64,000 nt of DNA from Physcia stellaris. Taxonomy: Eukaryota > Ascomycota > Lecanoromycetes > Caliciales > Physciaceae. The translations under genes were made by a program, and so were the position numbers. Shown one piece after another: positions 47,301 through 56,788 of the stretch. The first letter of the stretch is position 1. Each line of letters starts with the position of its first letter. Location: contig JABSSW010000020.1 of assembly GCA_018902385.1 (NCBI GenBank), positions 186,001-250,000 on the forward strand. Reading direction: 5' to 3'. Under the pieces are notes generated by a model. It saw only the letters and a list, made by a program, of their open reading frames with translations. It had not been told where the DNA came from and searched no databases.

Positions 47301-47818
47301 CTGGGAGCATGGGTGAAGACGAATACTTGGCAAACCAAATTATTGCTCAGGATCAAGCGACGACACCTTATCATCAACCAAGGACCGATGGAAGGGGACC
47401 GATCGGAGACGATAGCAGCTCTTATCGGAAGAGTGAGTACAGTCAATCTAATGACTTTGCCCACACAGAACCAACCCAGAACTTCCGGGACTTTGACCAT
47501 GAGGAAGAAGCCGCGACACCTTATCATCAACCAAGGACCGGTGAAAGAGGACCGGTCGGAGACCATAGCAGCTCTTATCGGAAGAGTAATTATAGCCACT
47601 CTAGTGACTTTTCCCACACAGAACCAACTTCCCGGGATCTTGACCATGAGGAAGAAGCGGATGATAGTTGTGGATGGTGCTGTGGCGGAGGCGATAAGGG
47701 GAGCGATGAGAGCAATGACGACGATGACAATGGTTGCTGTGGTGGGACATGGACCTGTTGTGGGGATGAGGAGAAGAGCGATGATGGGGAGAAGGGCAGT
47801 TGTTGTATTGTGATGTGA
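44345..47818 (+). CDS. PNP_UDP-domain protein with long disordered region and C-terminal CaaX box
   Basis: One uninterrupted 3474-bp ORF, 1157 aa, starting in strong context (ACACCATGG). Residues 1 to about 315 are a nucleoside-phosphorylase-like domain as found at the N-terminus of fungal NLR proteins: VSWICALDMEVAVAKAMLDE, LLVGIGGGVP, GDVVVSQP, CFEMEAAGL (about 264) and RGICDYADSHKNKRW (about 281). No NB-ARC/NACHT or repeat sensor follows. Instead there are some 840 residues of Pro/Gln/Ser/His-rich low complexity with several tandem repeats. The last 50 residues are acidic and cysteine-rich (CGWCCGGG, CCGGTWTCC) and end SCCIVM. The final CIVM is a CaaX box, with X = Met favouring farnesylation and a neighbouring Cys for palmitoylation. 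I infer a membrane-tethered enzyme or sensor. No intron, unlike most neighbours. Confidence 0.88.
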   Translation: MATTGRKLRRDQYTVSWICALDMEVAVAKAMLDEIHESTPTHESDDNHYTLGRIRKYNVVIVCLPAGVYGTTSAATVAIQMARSFTSIQTRLLVGIGGGVPTSGFDIRLGDVVVSQPQGTLGGVVQYDLGKRTQGGKFERTGQLNKPPHRLLNALTTMKGEFEMMNFDLRKYFHDNLINHSRMLEKYDWPHGEKDELYRSDYDHKGDPGQECDSCDRKNLIRRNPRRSPKEVKFHYGTIASGNSLIKDGTERDKLSKDLGGILCFEMEAAGLMDSSSCLVIRGICDYADSHKNKRWQRFAAVTAALYAKKLLSSMPGSEQSAGQQHGLHFHEASPEFAEISTPRSFGRWNSGAGQPVGSPSPGQWIPAFGPPIEQQSSAPLSQLTLELGQPIEEQNGLPPRQARAGFVEPIDHSRSSSPYHQLSTQVKASNFNQPATGYNQSSQYRVPSSDQLRQGMGRPSAYPIPAIGQRSLEGVPSTQTHSRPSLAPNRLGHSDSDIAKARGISESLGGIQKSHTGWNNGYVQPRDMIYPQYPRPSYPDRTRQRSHGQGKSTTSIPLLPLPQPQPKQSQSNPPGAPYTTSRGYESHTVGPTGASAQKPFDRSYQGQRNATAPYQGSAEYPDKGQPERSHVQALQAPKKDRKMPSCTNDPKPAASSHKENSHGLARKQLAEIYGQKGQSKESKPSTSGGHGESRHDVPRPSQNYSAPQDHAKGPKSSTTGGGGQEENHHDGQRPSQKSGASKDQIKGPKSFTGDSSGQNHHHDPQPSPTRSNPQGPAKEAKAPEKGGKKSTHHSNENAQPDHGNVEDSYDEPPPSTTNDKSLSEPDENHEDTEAASSSRPSIESELSRSPSDVEEDQVYPVPNIHVNDSYSPGYLAYGRQTPSYGQEQPLYEQEQYPYRQKQPFHEQEQYPYRQEQPFYEQKQYPHRQEQPFYEEEQFPYRQEPSSSGLEHPPFDQYLSAYPKGQDTGNDIGPHPGGEAAEYFSAGSMGEDEYLANQIIAQDQATTPYHQPRTDGRGPIGDDSSSYRKSEYSQSNDFAHTEPTQNFRDFDHEEEAATPYHQPRTGERGPVGDHSSSYRKSNYSHSSDFSHTEPTSRDLDHEEEADDSCGWCCGGGDKGSDESNDDDDNGCCGGTWTCCGDEEKSDDGEKGSCCIVM
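47021..47188 (+). repeat. Four 42-bp coding repeats
   Basis: Four tandem copies of a 14-residue unit, EQEQYPYRQEQPFY, within the disordered part of the PNP-domain protein (about residues 893-948). The last copy is degenerate. Confidence 0.85.
47362..47661 (+). repeat. Two 51-residue coding repeats
   Basis: Two tandem copies with a 153-bp period, each starting TPYHQPRT and containing SSSYRKS and HTEPT and ending DHEEEA. They lie just before the cysteine-rich tail of the PNP-domain protein. Confidence 0.85.
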
Positions 47819-48746
47819 TGTGATACGGAGTTAAACGGATCTTTTCTCTTGTACTTTACCGGACTCTGTTGCTAATGTTTAGTTAGATGAGGTGTGATCT
47901 TAATACAGGAGCTTTCAATGGAACTTCACTCAGGCCTTGAACATTTAAAGTGATCTCTCTTACCTCAAAGTCCGGCAACGTGTAATCCCCCTCGCGCTCT
48001 AGCTTTTTCTAATGTACACAGACGCCGCCAGGGAGGTTATAGCCAATGTATCAGGACCATAGGGTGCTCTCCGCGACATTTGTACTACATAGCACACGCG
48101 CAGCATGAAGCTAGCTACGATCAAGCTACCAACAGAAATCAAGAAACATTACAAGCATGAATCTTGTTCGTATCCCTACCGCAGCATGTCGCCACTCCTA
48201 TATCTAGAAGAGTCCACGAGCCTGTGCGAATTGTATATCCCATGGCCTGATGCCAAGTGGTTCGATACTACTGTCACGTACCCTGGCAAACCTCCGGTTA
48301 GCCGACTTGGGAGGGAATCAGAAGTAGATGTCATCTTCATATACTTCTCGCCAAACGCGAGTACGCAATCTTTTTATATTGAATGTTTTAGTCACGGTGG
48401 ATGAGAGCAGGACCGTATCACGTCAGACCATGCGATCCTCTTTTCCTGTCTCTCGCTCTTTCATCATTTTTTTGGTTTTACACTGTGCTACTATGATCCC
48501 CGAATATCATTAAGACTCAGGAATAGAAACTCCAGATTAGTCTAGATGTGGTTTTTACATTCGCAGCAGTCCTCATCAATCCACAAACATTGTGTTGGAG
48601 TAGGTTCGAATAACCTAATCATCCTCATAATCACATCTCAACGTCCTCCGATATGGCCCAAATGCTCTCCCATCAGCACGGCGCCAGGAAATCACACAAC
48701 ACAAATGCTTCTAAGATAGATCTACTAGGCACCTGCCTTCAATCAC
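47819..48746. other. Convergent 3' intergenic region
   Basis: Lies between two convergent genes. A 99-codon ATG frame (48105-48404) is open but has no recognisable domain, signal peptide or repeat; I do not call it a gene. Confidence 0.5.
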
Positions 48747-51221
48747 TTACTTAGAACCGTAATTGAACAAACGCCCTGGGCTGCTCACTTTCTTCCGAAG
48801 AAAACCCCTCCCCTTCTTTACCACCCCATCTTTTGGCTTAGAAACAGTGCCCTTGACTGCAAGTGGGGCTTCTAATGACGAGTCAGCACTGCAGGATTCC
48901 AGGTCTGGCTTGGGCTTACCATTGGCATCCGAAGTGCCTGCCACCGCGTTCGATTTCCGGAAGTTTGCAGTGGCTTTGCGGTTTGATAAAGGGAGATCTT
49001 CGAAGATATCCACTGTGGACCGGGAGAAGTCACCGATGTCGGAAGAGGTCGTCTTGCATAGAGATTGGCCTGCGGTCAAGGTTTCTTCCGCGGAGTTGTT
49101 TATGGTCATATCGTTGCTCGAGATCAAGTCGTCACAGTCGTCAGCCCACGAAATTAATGTCTTTCCATAGAGCTCAGGGTGATTGGCATTCCGTTCCTGT
49201 AAAGGATGGGTCCCAGATGCTAGAGTAGAGGTCTCCGATGTTTTTGCTGGTCTCGAAGCATCGATTTCTGCAGTCTTCGTATACACAGCTGACCGGCACT
49301 GCTGAAGTTCTGACTTATAGACATCTTTCTCGGCCGTCTCTCTGGTAGCGACAGACTTAGAAATCTTGACTAGGAACTTGAGTCCGGCAGTTTTCTCCTT
49401 AGATTTAGCGTCGGAGTCTTCCTTGTCCGCTGCAATCGCATCTAGCTGCGACCTACAGTCCCGAAGTTCTGACTCAAGAGCATAGATTTTGGTGTCAGCT
49501 TCAAATTTGCTGGAATTTGCGTCCGCCGTCTTCTCTTCGAGGGTCGATTTAGTTTCTTTGAGTTGTTGACTGAGCTCCGTGATCTTCTTCTCATCGGAGG
49601 CATTTGACTTTTCTTTCTCGGTCGACTTCAGCTCAAGCGCCAACTTGGCCGATTCCAGCTCCCGGCCAAGACCTTCAATCTGTCTATCCTTGACAGCTCC
49701 AGCAGCAATCTTGGAGTCGGTGCTTTCGTGCAGTACCCGGTAGGCTTCAGTGATTCTATTCTTCTCCTCCCGAGCCAACTCTAGATCCTTCTGCTTCTTG
49801 TTCTCTGATACGACTTTCCGGTCTAGACGGTCGCGAAGTAGCATGTTTGCTTCCGCCAGCGAAGACTTGTCTTTCTGAACTATGTTCAGCTCCCGCTGCT
49901 TCTCTGTGAGCTGTTGAGAATGGTATTCTTCTGATTGCTTCTTCTCGGCTTCGAGAGTCTTAATCTGCATAATCAGCTTCTCAGGAGACTCATTTTGATC
50001 TTCGGTTGCAATTTCCGTGGTCTTCTGATCCGCTTGGAAATCCAACTGGAGCTGTGGAAGCTCGGCTTGAAGGTCAGATGCTTTTGGTTCCCCATCAGGA
50101 GCGTCATGCTTCAGGGTACCCCGCAAGGCTAGAGTAAGTTAGCACAGAGTAGCTAGGATGTAAAGAAAGATTACGTACCATGATCACTGCCACGATACAG
50201 ATATCGTCTAAGAGATGAGAACCAATTAGGGCTGTCATTGACTACCGCTTCGACATTTGCGCAGCGGCCTGTTCTCGACAGTCCCCAGCTGCTCCGAAGG
50301 GATATGCATATATGGCCCAGAAAGTACACGAAAAGGCCGATGTACCAGAACATGAAACCCCATAGGACGACTAAAAAACGTTAGCTTATCGTAATCTCAC
50401 GACACGATCAGCAGCTACTCACAATCCCGAGTGACCCCTGCCGGGCTTTGGCCACGTGAAATCACGCCGGATATGGTATTTTGCGGGGCAGATATGGCTT
50501 GATGGATCTCAGTGCAGTCGAAGCCCGTAAGAGTTGATCTATTAATTGGATGAACAAGAATCGTGAGCGGAATCGTTTGGCCTGATTCGTTTGATTTGGA
50601 AGAGGCTTTTTCTCCACTGATCGTCAGGGGATCAGTGATACTTGGGTCGAGACCCAGAGCTACTCCATTGGCTGAAGCCGTATCGACGACTAGTCCGTCG
50701 ATAGTCAGAGCAATTGCGCTACATGGTCGAACGAAGTCAAGAGCAGCTGCTACCTCGCCTTGATCCCTTTTTCGGCTAGGGTTTTCGATCATTAGAGCAA
50801 CTTTGGGCGAAAGTGGATCTGGGCTAATAGCAGCTACTCCATTGACAAGATTTGCATCGCCAACGGGTCCCTCAACCGTCAAAATGTTGTAACTGGCAGT
50901 GTCATCGATAGAGCTCTTGACTGGGACAGTCCCATCAATAGTCAGTGGTATAAATGGCGAGTCTGTACGTTGAGCTGCCCCTAAAGCAGTGGCAGTTGGA
51001 CTATCGCCAAGTGAAGTCTGTCGAGCGACGGGTGTGCCATCGGTGATCGTGTTGACGGGACGATCCCACGGCCTCGATGTCTCATCGAGTTGCAGACGTG
51101 TCGATATGTCAATCTTGCATAGCCCAGGCTGCTCTTCCAGTTGCTGTACCGTTTGTTCGGCGGCGTTTATAGCCGATATTTGGGAGATCCATCCAGCCAT
51201 CAAGTAGACAGCGAGAATCAT
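48747..51221 (-). CDS. Receptor-like protein: signal peptide, ectodomain, TM, long coiled coil
   Basis: Three exons (51221-50423, 50370-50179, 50128-48747), introns 52 and 50 bp, 2373 bp coding for 790 aa in phase. Not a family I recognise. Residues 1-20 (MILAVYLMAGWISQISAINA) look like a signal peptide. The ectodomain (about 21-266) repeats a short pattern: LTIDGTVPV, LTVEGPVGDANLVNGVA, LTIDGLVVDTASANGVA and LTISGEKAS. Splicing at exon 2 creates a single TM helix (FVLWGFMFWYIGLFVYFLGH, about 267-289). The next 300 residues are a nearly continuous charged coiled coil (ITELSQQLKETKSTLEEK, YALESELRDCRSQLDAIAAD). The end is Ser-rich with a basic tail (KKGRGFLRKKVSSPGRLF). Topology would place the coiled coil in the cytosol; a sensor or tether role is inference. 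Confidence 0.8.
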
Positions 51222-53129
51222 AGCTCAGAGGTGCTCAGAAAGCGACGGTGATGTTGATAGAATTTAGCTTCGAAAGAATAATCTTTTGAGATAGGAGCTG
51301 GGGTTGTTCCGCAGAAGGATGATGATAGAAGATTGATGTGCAGAAGCTTTTTAGAAGCAAGTGGTTGAAAATCTGGGGAGAGAGCAGTTTAAGAAACAGG
51401 GAAGAGTCTGGGAGCTACTTAAAAGGCTGCTCACACTCCTCTAGTGTTGCTAAGAGACGAGATAACACAATTTCTACCGGTGTGATTAGGAGAAATCTAC
51501 TTCAGCTTGAGAGTGAAAGCTAGAGGCTCGTAAGCAAGATAGCCTTGCTCAATACATGACACTTGTCACGCCTTGACAAATGTGTTTGTCATAATTAGAG
51601 GCGTCTATCATTTGATATAGGGAGTACAACCTATACTTCACCCATCACCTGCTGACACGGTTCCTTGAGTATGGTTGCTGTTCGGCTGGCATGTTAGTGC
51701 AGATCACTTGAGTCCCTAGTTACAACATATATCCAACACTTGTCACCTCCTGACACGGCTCGTTGGTTCTAGTGCGCATGGCATGGTACTCTCTGATGTA
51801 CGTCGACATCGTCATATTTATAAAGTCACTGTGATAATTAACGTGTTTGTCGTGATAACAGGTAGAACTCATACTCAGCTGGCTAACCAAGCGACTTAGA
51901 CATCTCCTGGCTTTTCTGCAATAGACCCTGCCATTGTCATGTGATCATTTTGTTGAAGAAGTTTGCCAGCCCGCCAGAATCCCTACCCATCGAAAAGCAA
52001 CGGTATATTACCATCGTGATTTCCCAACTACCGCACGATCTCTGGTAAGACATTAGCCGGTCTATTCGCTTTCAAATCATCAACATACCATCTAAGCTAG
52101 TAGCGAGATGAGTGTTATTGTTGTCCTTTTCATAACAGCAGATTGACTTTCCCTGACATTGTTGCACCTAAAACTACGGTAAACCTGATTGAAAATCTTA
52201 AGATAATGTGACAAGTCGAAGAAAACTATATGGCAGCATACCTATTAAATTATTTGGAAGAATCAATATGAAAAGTGCGAATATGAATGGAAGATATGCT
52301 TGTTTACAAAGAAGTAAAGTGAGGTTCGATCGACGAACCTAGTTTCTTCAAAGACTCGCCAGGACATGCAGTGTCATGAACATACCTGCATAGGTATCCA
52401 CGTTCGAATCCTAAAATGGTTATAGCAACGACCGACTTTCGGTAAGACTGGATTGGCTGCACACATTGGTTGCGAGACTCAAGAGCAGCTCCAATGACCA
52501 TAGTACTCGTTAACAAGCCTTTTCCGAGTCAGATCAATTGCATCACAGTCCAGCTGTTTTGCACGTAATATTGCCTTAACGCTGACGGAGATTGAGGATC
52601 AGTGGACTTGTAAAACTTCAGAAAGTTTAGAATTTGTCGCGAAAGTCAATCTTTTCCAACCATTGAGATATCATAGAGAACTCAATAATGAGCGCCGATA
52701 GATTACAAGGTTTACCATTAACAGGAAATAAGATGCAGCCACAGAACCGATGGACAGCAGGAGAAGTAGTCGCACTTATCCTTTATGGTCATGGGTAGCG
52801 TCGGCCACATATCAAGAGCTTTATTGGAGTAAGTTACTTGGATCTGCAGCGCAGGATGGTTTAATCATTCGACAAAGATTATACAGTTTTGTCGTTGATG
52901 TCGTCCCAAGTAGCACACATTTTGCTGCCAAGCCGCGTCTCGCGCTTGCCAGCCGCCCGGATCAAATTGCGGAAAACGACCTGTGCTCGTTTTGTGGTCG
53001 TCTACAGTCTTTGTTGCAACCAGCTAAAACGTGAGGGTGAAGGAAGAAAAGATAGTAAACTCACACAAAAAGCAACGCGCCGCGTTCATTTCCCATCAGA
53101 TAATTGAAATCCAATTCATAATCGAGGAT
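51222..53129. other. Intergenic stretch of about 1.9 kb
   Basis: No gene supported; a 94-codon ATG frame at 52750-53034 has no domain. Between 51550 and 51770 there are three related TGTCA/TGACA-type dyads (near 51562, 51645 and 51737), possible protein-binding sites upstream of the receptor-like gene. Confidence 0.45.
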
Positions 53130-53929
53130 CTAGTCAACCACCCTCTTGTACAGCAGATCTGTCCGCATCGTATACTTGATACCTCTTTTCACATCTGCTC
53201 CAGAATGTAGGAGGCCCTTTTGCTGAAACATAAGCACCCGACCAACTTTGGGTACCACGTCCAGTTGACGTCCGCTCCAATCCAGTGAGTGGAACGTCGT
53301 GGCGCCACCTTCAAGCTGTGAGTCCTCGTCTGCCTCGTTCAGATAGAGATGCAGTGTTATGAAGGATGTTTCCTCGTTGTCTTCCGTCGCATAGGATGCG
53401 TCGAAATGCGCTGGAGCGACATTAGTAGAGGAAAGGTAATTGTTCTTCTTGGGAAGGAGGACTTACGTCGGAAATAGTTGCCATCGAAGTACCTCAGAAA
53501 GCGCATGCGCTCATTCAACTTACTCAGTCTATATGTCCAGCCCTTCTTCAACCATCCACTTCCGGTGATGCCTGGTTGGTCTTTCAGCTCCAGGATCTCT
53601 TGTACCGCATCTTGACATCGGGCCCAGATCTTCGAGAGCAGCTCTTCATCGTCCCAAATGATGCGGCCGCAGGACCTTGACTCTGTGTCAACTTCCTGCA
53701 TGCCGAAACCAACATTGATGGTCGCCTGTTGCCACTCGTCATTGGCTTGCGCCTTGGCTGCCCTGACCAGGTTGGTGCATTCCTCAGCAGTGAGGACGTT
53801 ATCCAAGATGCATGCATAGTAACCATCGTACTCGGGCAAGTCAGTCTCTTTGAAGCTGACGACATCTTTCTTAATGGCTGGGCCTGGATTCGAGAGGAAT
53901 TCGAGAGGCAATTGGTACACGGTATCCAT
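53130..53929 (-). CDS. 2-oxoglutarate/Fe(II) oxygenase, prolyl-4-hydroxylase type
   Basis: Two exons (53929-53467 and 53410-53130, intron 56 bp with CTAAT branch) give 247 aa in phase. The fold is the P4Hc double-stranded beta helix. The first iron ligands HxD are in FRPHFDASY (His 156, Asp 158), created across the intron. The distal His is in GLLHSGADV (about 219), followed by the basic residue for 2-oxoglutarate in KYTMRTDLLY. Typical substrate-region features are also present: LEGGATTFHS and VGRVLMFQQKG. The N-terminus (PLEFLSNPGPAIKKDVVSF) has no signal peptide, so a cytosolic or nuclear enzyme is likely rather than an ER collagen-type hydroxylase. The substrate is unknown. All catalytic residues are present. 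Confidence 0.9.
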
Positions 53930-54434
53930 GCCTGCAATCTTTGAGTGATGCTACATCAGGACTTATATCTCCAAGTTACTCAATGAAATATAAGAATGTT
54001 TGGTGATCACTAGGTATTTGTACAAGGCATCCATTTTCTGAGTCACCAATATGCACTCAGCACCGCCACCCTAAGGATCCTTTGACTCATACGGAAAATC
54101 CGGTCGACGAGAGATTAATGCGGCCTCACTACGACACACTTCGACTCCGTAATATTCTTCATATCTATCTGGAAGACGATATAGCTGAGTAGAAATGTTA
54201 ACCGAAAAGGGGCGAGCTCCATGATGGACTGGTGCCTGGATTTAGGGCTGATCCCAAGCTAAGGCTTCGGTTACTTTGATGACGTAATTTTGCCTATGAC
54301 GTTTTGCCACCCAAGAAAGACACTCAAATTCATCCTCAAGAATTTAACTCTTACCCCCCATCTTCGCTAACAATATCCCACTTACAGCTACCAAAACCCA
54401 CTGAATCAACTCACCAATCCTACAAAGTGCGAAG
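53930..54434. other. Divergent promoter region
   Basis: 500 bp between the oxygenase (minus) and the disordered protein gene (plus); nothing else supported. Confidence 0.5.
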
Positions 54435-55073
54435 ATGGCAGCCCGCAACGCCGATTCAATGGAGAATGCACAGGGCGAATTTCACCCCTCCAAGCCCCGT
54501 GATGAGCCTCTGACCACACACGGTGTAAGTAATCCCAAACCAAAACAATTAACAGATCCGCAGATTTGAAACTTGAAGGAACTACGTACTAACCCGCCAC
54601 AGCACAAACCAGGCGTCCTAGTCGGCAACGACGCCGCCCCCGAATTCAGCGCCAAAACCCTCCCTCCCGGCTCTGCCCCCGCCTCAAACACCTTCAAACC
54701 CAACAACATCTCCGAAGTCCCCAGCCAAGCGAACAACCCGGACGTCGAGCGGTCTCACGGCAAGGAGTCCACCAAAACCAGTGCATCGGACACGCTTGGC
54801 GGAGCTACGAGCGCGGATGTGCATACCGGACTCGGCCATCCGGGACAGGGTCAAACAAGTAGTGAGCTGAGACAAGGTACTGAAGGTACCAGCAAGAAGG
54901 AGCCGGTTGGGCAGGCTTTTGCTAGTGGAGCGCCGAGTGGCAATATGATGGTGGATGAGCGTACCCAGGAGAGTCAGAGGGGGTTGGAGAAGGAAGGAGG
55001 GGCTTTGGCTGGGACGAAGGGGGATAAAGGTGGGGAGTATGGGGCGGGTGCGATGCCGAATGAGAGCGCTTGA
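54435..55073 (+). CDS. Conserved intrinsically disordered protein (VERSHGKE type)
   Basis: Two exons (54435-54524 and 54603-55073, intron 78 bp) give 186 aa in phase. It starts MAARNADSMENAQGEFHPSK. The protein is almost wholly hydrophilic, rich in Gly, Ser, Lys, Glu and Thr, with no hydrophobic core, signal peptide or TM. The segments HKPGVLVGNDAAPEF, NNPDVERSHGKES and SDTLGGATSADVHTGLGHPG look like a widely conserved fungal protein of unknown function, and the composition recalls stress-related hydrophilins. That comparison is from memory and composition, not from a search. No enzyme motif. The gene lies head-to-head with the 2OG oxygenase, about 500 bp apart, so shared promoter control is possible. 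Confidence 0.82.
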
Positions 55074-55289
55074 AGTCGTCGACATCGATGGGCTTGGAGA
55101 AGCATATGGGTTAAAATCTGAAGCATGATTTGGCTCTTTGGCCATGATGGTTGGCGAGCTCAGACGGGTTTATGATAGAGATCCACGGCCATTAAAACAT
55201 TGCCTGAAGGTTCCGCATCAGCGGTTGCAGCCGTTATGCCCCAGTGTTTTTGCTCGGATCATGCCGCTCGTCGCTGGAGCACAGTATTC

Positions 55290-56207
55290 TTAATAGTATA
55301 CATAAGTCGGCTCCGCCCATGCTGCAGGCTGCGGTAAATATCCTTTGAGTTTTCGCTCGTGCATTGCCTCGCGAACCCTCTCCAGAAAGAAAGCCGTTGC
55401 CGTATCTCGCTCATACCAACCGTACTCTACACCCGGCTCAGGTCCGCCCACAAGGACATCATTCTCCCAATACTTTTTGCGCAATGCTACGAAACCTGGG
55501 TCATTCCACAGCTGCTCACTATAATTCTGCCATCTCCACTGTATCGACTGTCGCTGGCGATCTTCTCCTTTGCCGTATACACGTTGTACCTTGGACAACA
55601 CCACGAATAGGCATCGATATGCTTCTCTTCTGATATATGCAAGCAGCCCCCAGACGAAGAACACGGTGCACCTTCGAGGGAAATCTAGGGGTTTCGACAG
55701 CTGAGAAGATTCGTAAGGATTGGTACCATTGGGCCTCCGGTGCGTTGTAGGTCTGTAAGTCTCGCTGAGGGCGAGCCTCCAGAACCAGTAAAACGCGCGC
55801 TTGAAGGCCATACGATCTTCTTCGTTGTCTTCATAGAATTCGTAGAATCGGAATCGTCCCCCGAGCCTGTATTCCTTGAGGTAGTCCTGCAAGAATGTTT
55901 GGTAAGCCGCCGATACGCACTTCGTAGCGAGGACCAGCCGGTTGTGCCTTTTCAAAGGCGATTCAAACCGGTGGAATGTTGTTGATTGTAGGGCTTGATC
56001 CAATTGCAATGCTTCTGGGTAGCACTCAATGGATCTTGCAAGGCTAGCCGCTGATATTGATGCAGTGTGCAACCTCCAGACTCTATTGAAGATGGGAGCA
56101 GCGCGTATGGCTGAATATAAGTCTGAAAGGTCTAAGTTCTCGAGAATGGCGAGGATGAGCTCGACTGGAAGGTCTCCAGGTCCTAGATGCTTCCGGGCAG
56201 AGGGCAT
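55290..56207 (-). CDS. F-box-like protein
   Basis: Single exon of 305 aa from the ATG at 56207 (MPSARKHLGPGD); the frame reaches further upstream only to TTG. Residues 12 to about 45 (LPVELILAILENLDLSDLYS then AIRAAPIFNRVW) fit an F-box: LPxEL followed by the hydrophobic helices and a W. F-box proteins dock on Skp1 in SCF ubiquitin ligases and bring a substrate through their C-terminal part. That part here is aromatic and charged (GGRFRFYEFYEDNEEDRM, AFYWFWRLALSE, WRWQNYSEQLW) without LRR or WD40 repeats. This suits the many fungal F-box proteins of unknown target. It ends AWAEPTYVYY. The role is inferred from the N-terminal motif alone. Confidence 0.78.
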   Translation of the reverse strand: MPSARKHLGPGDLPVELILAILENLDLSDLYSAIRAAPIFNRVWRLHTASISAASLARSIECYPEALQLDQALQSTTFHRFESPLKRHNRLVLATKCVSAAYQTFLQDYLKEYRLGGRFRFYEFYEDNEEDRMAFKRAFYWFWRLALSETYRPTTHRRPNGTNPYESSQLSKPLDFPRRCTVFFVWGLLAYIRREAYRCLFVVLSKVQRVYGKGEDRQRQSIQWRWQNYSEQLWNDPGFVALRKKYWENDVLVGGPEPGVEYGWYERDTATAFFLERVREAMHERKLKGYLPQPAAWAEPTYVYY

Positions 56208-56788
56208 TGTGATACAGACGCCGAAAGTCTCATTTCGTAGTTGCAATTACCGCAATATGGACTCTATGGTCTGTACATCAAGTCCGCGTAGTCCAATTAT
56301 GTTGAAATAACATGCAGTCGTTGCATCTGGGTTTGTTACATGGTTCTAACTAGGAGGTAGGAGTGCTATTTACATGCGAGCATGGCAACGCGCCAAGCCA
56401 CGTGCCAAGCCTCCCATTCAAGATTAGCGTAGATTTCTGACACTTTTCACATGCATGGTTGCGGGAGTACGGCGCGATTTGCCGTGAGTTGAGAGAAAAT
56501 ACAAGCCATCATCCAGTCGCTGGAAAATATGTTACGCTGGAACTGAAGTACAAAAGATATCGCAGCTCTGTGCAAATTCTCTCTGGCGTTTAGCTCGCCA
56601 CAGAATTTTAGACCTCTCCCTGCATTCATCCCGGCATCCAATGCGGGCACCAGTCGGTGCTCCGCATTCATGCTCGCCGTAAACATTCGGATCTGCCATA
56701 GCAAATTTCCACCTTTGTGTGATTTCTCTGAATCTATGTCCAGTAGATTTCACTATTCGTTTGTCTCTGCACGTATACTTTAGCATCA
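56208..56788. other. Divergent promoter region
   Basis: Between the F-box gene (minus) and the NmrA-like gene (plus). Short minus-strand frames here are unsupported. Confidence 0.5.

Noticed and set aside
46892-47813. 251- and 304-codon frames overlapping the PNP gene
   Set aside because: Shadow frames caused by the repeats; the 1157-codon frame contains the recognisable domain.
48105-48404. 99-codon ATG frame between convergent genes
   Set aside because: No recognisable features; lies in expected 3' untranslated space.
52401-52420. GTTCGAATCC, tRNA T-loop-like sequence
   Set aside because: Flanking bases do not form a T-stem and no matching D-arm or acceptor stem is present.
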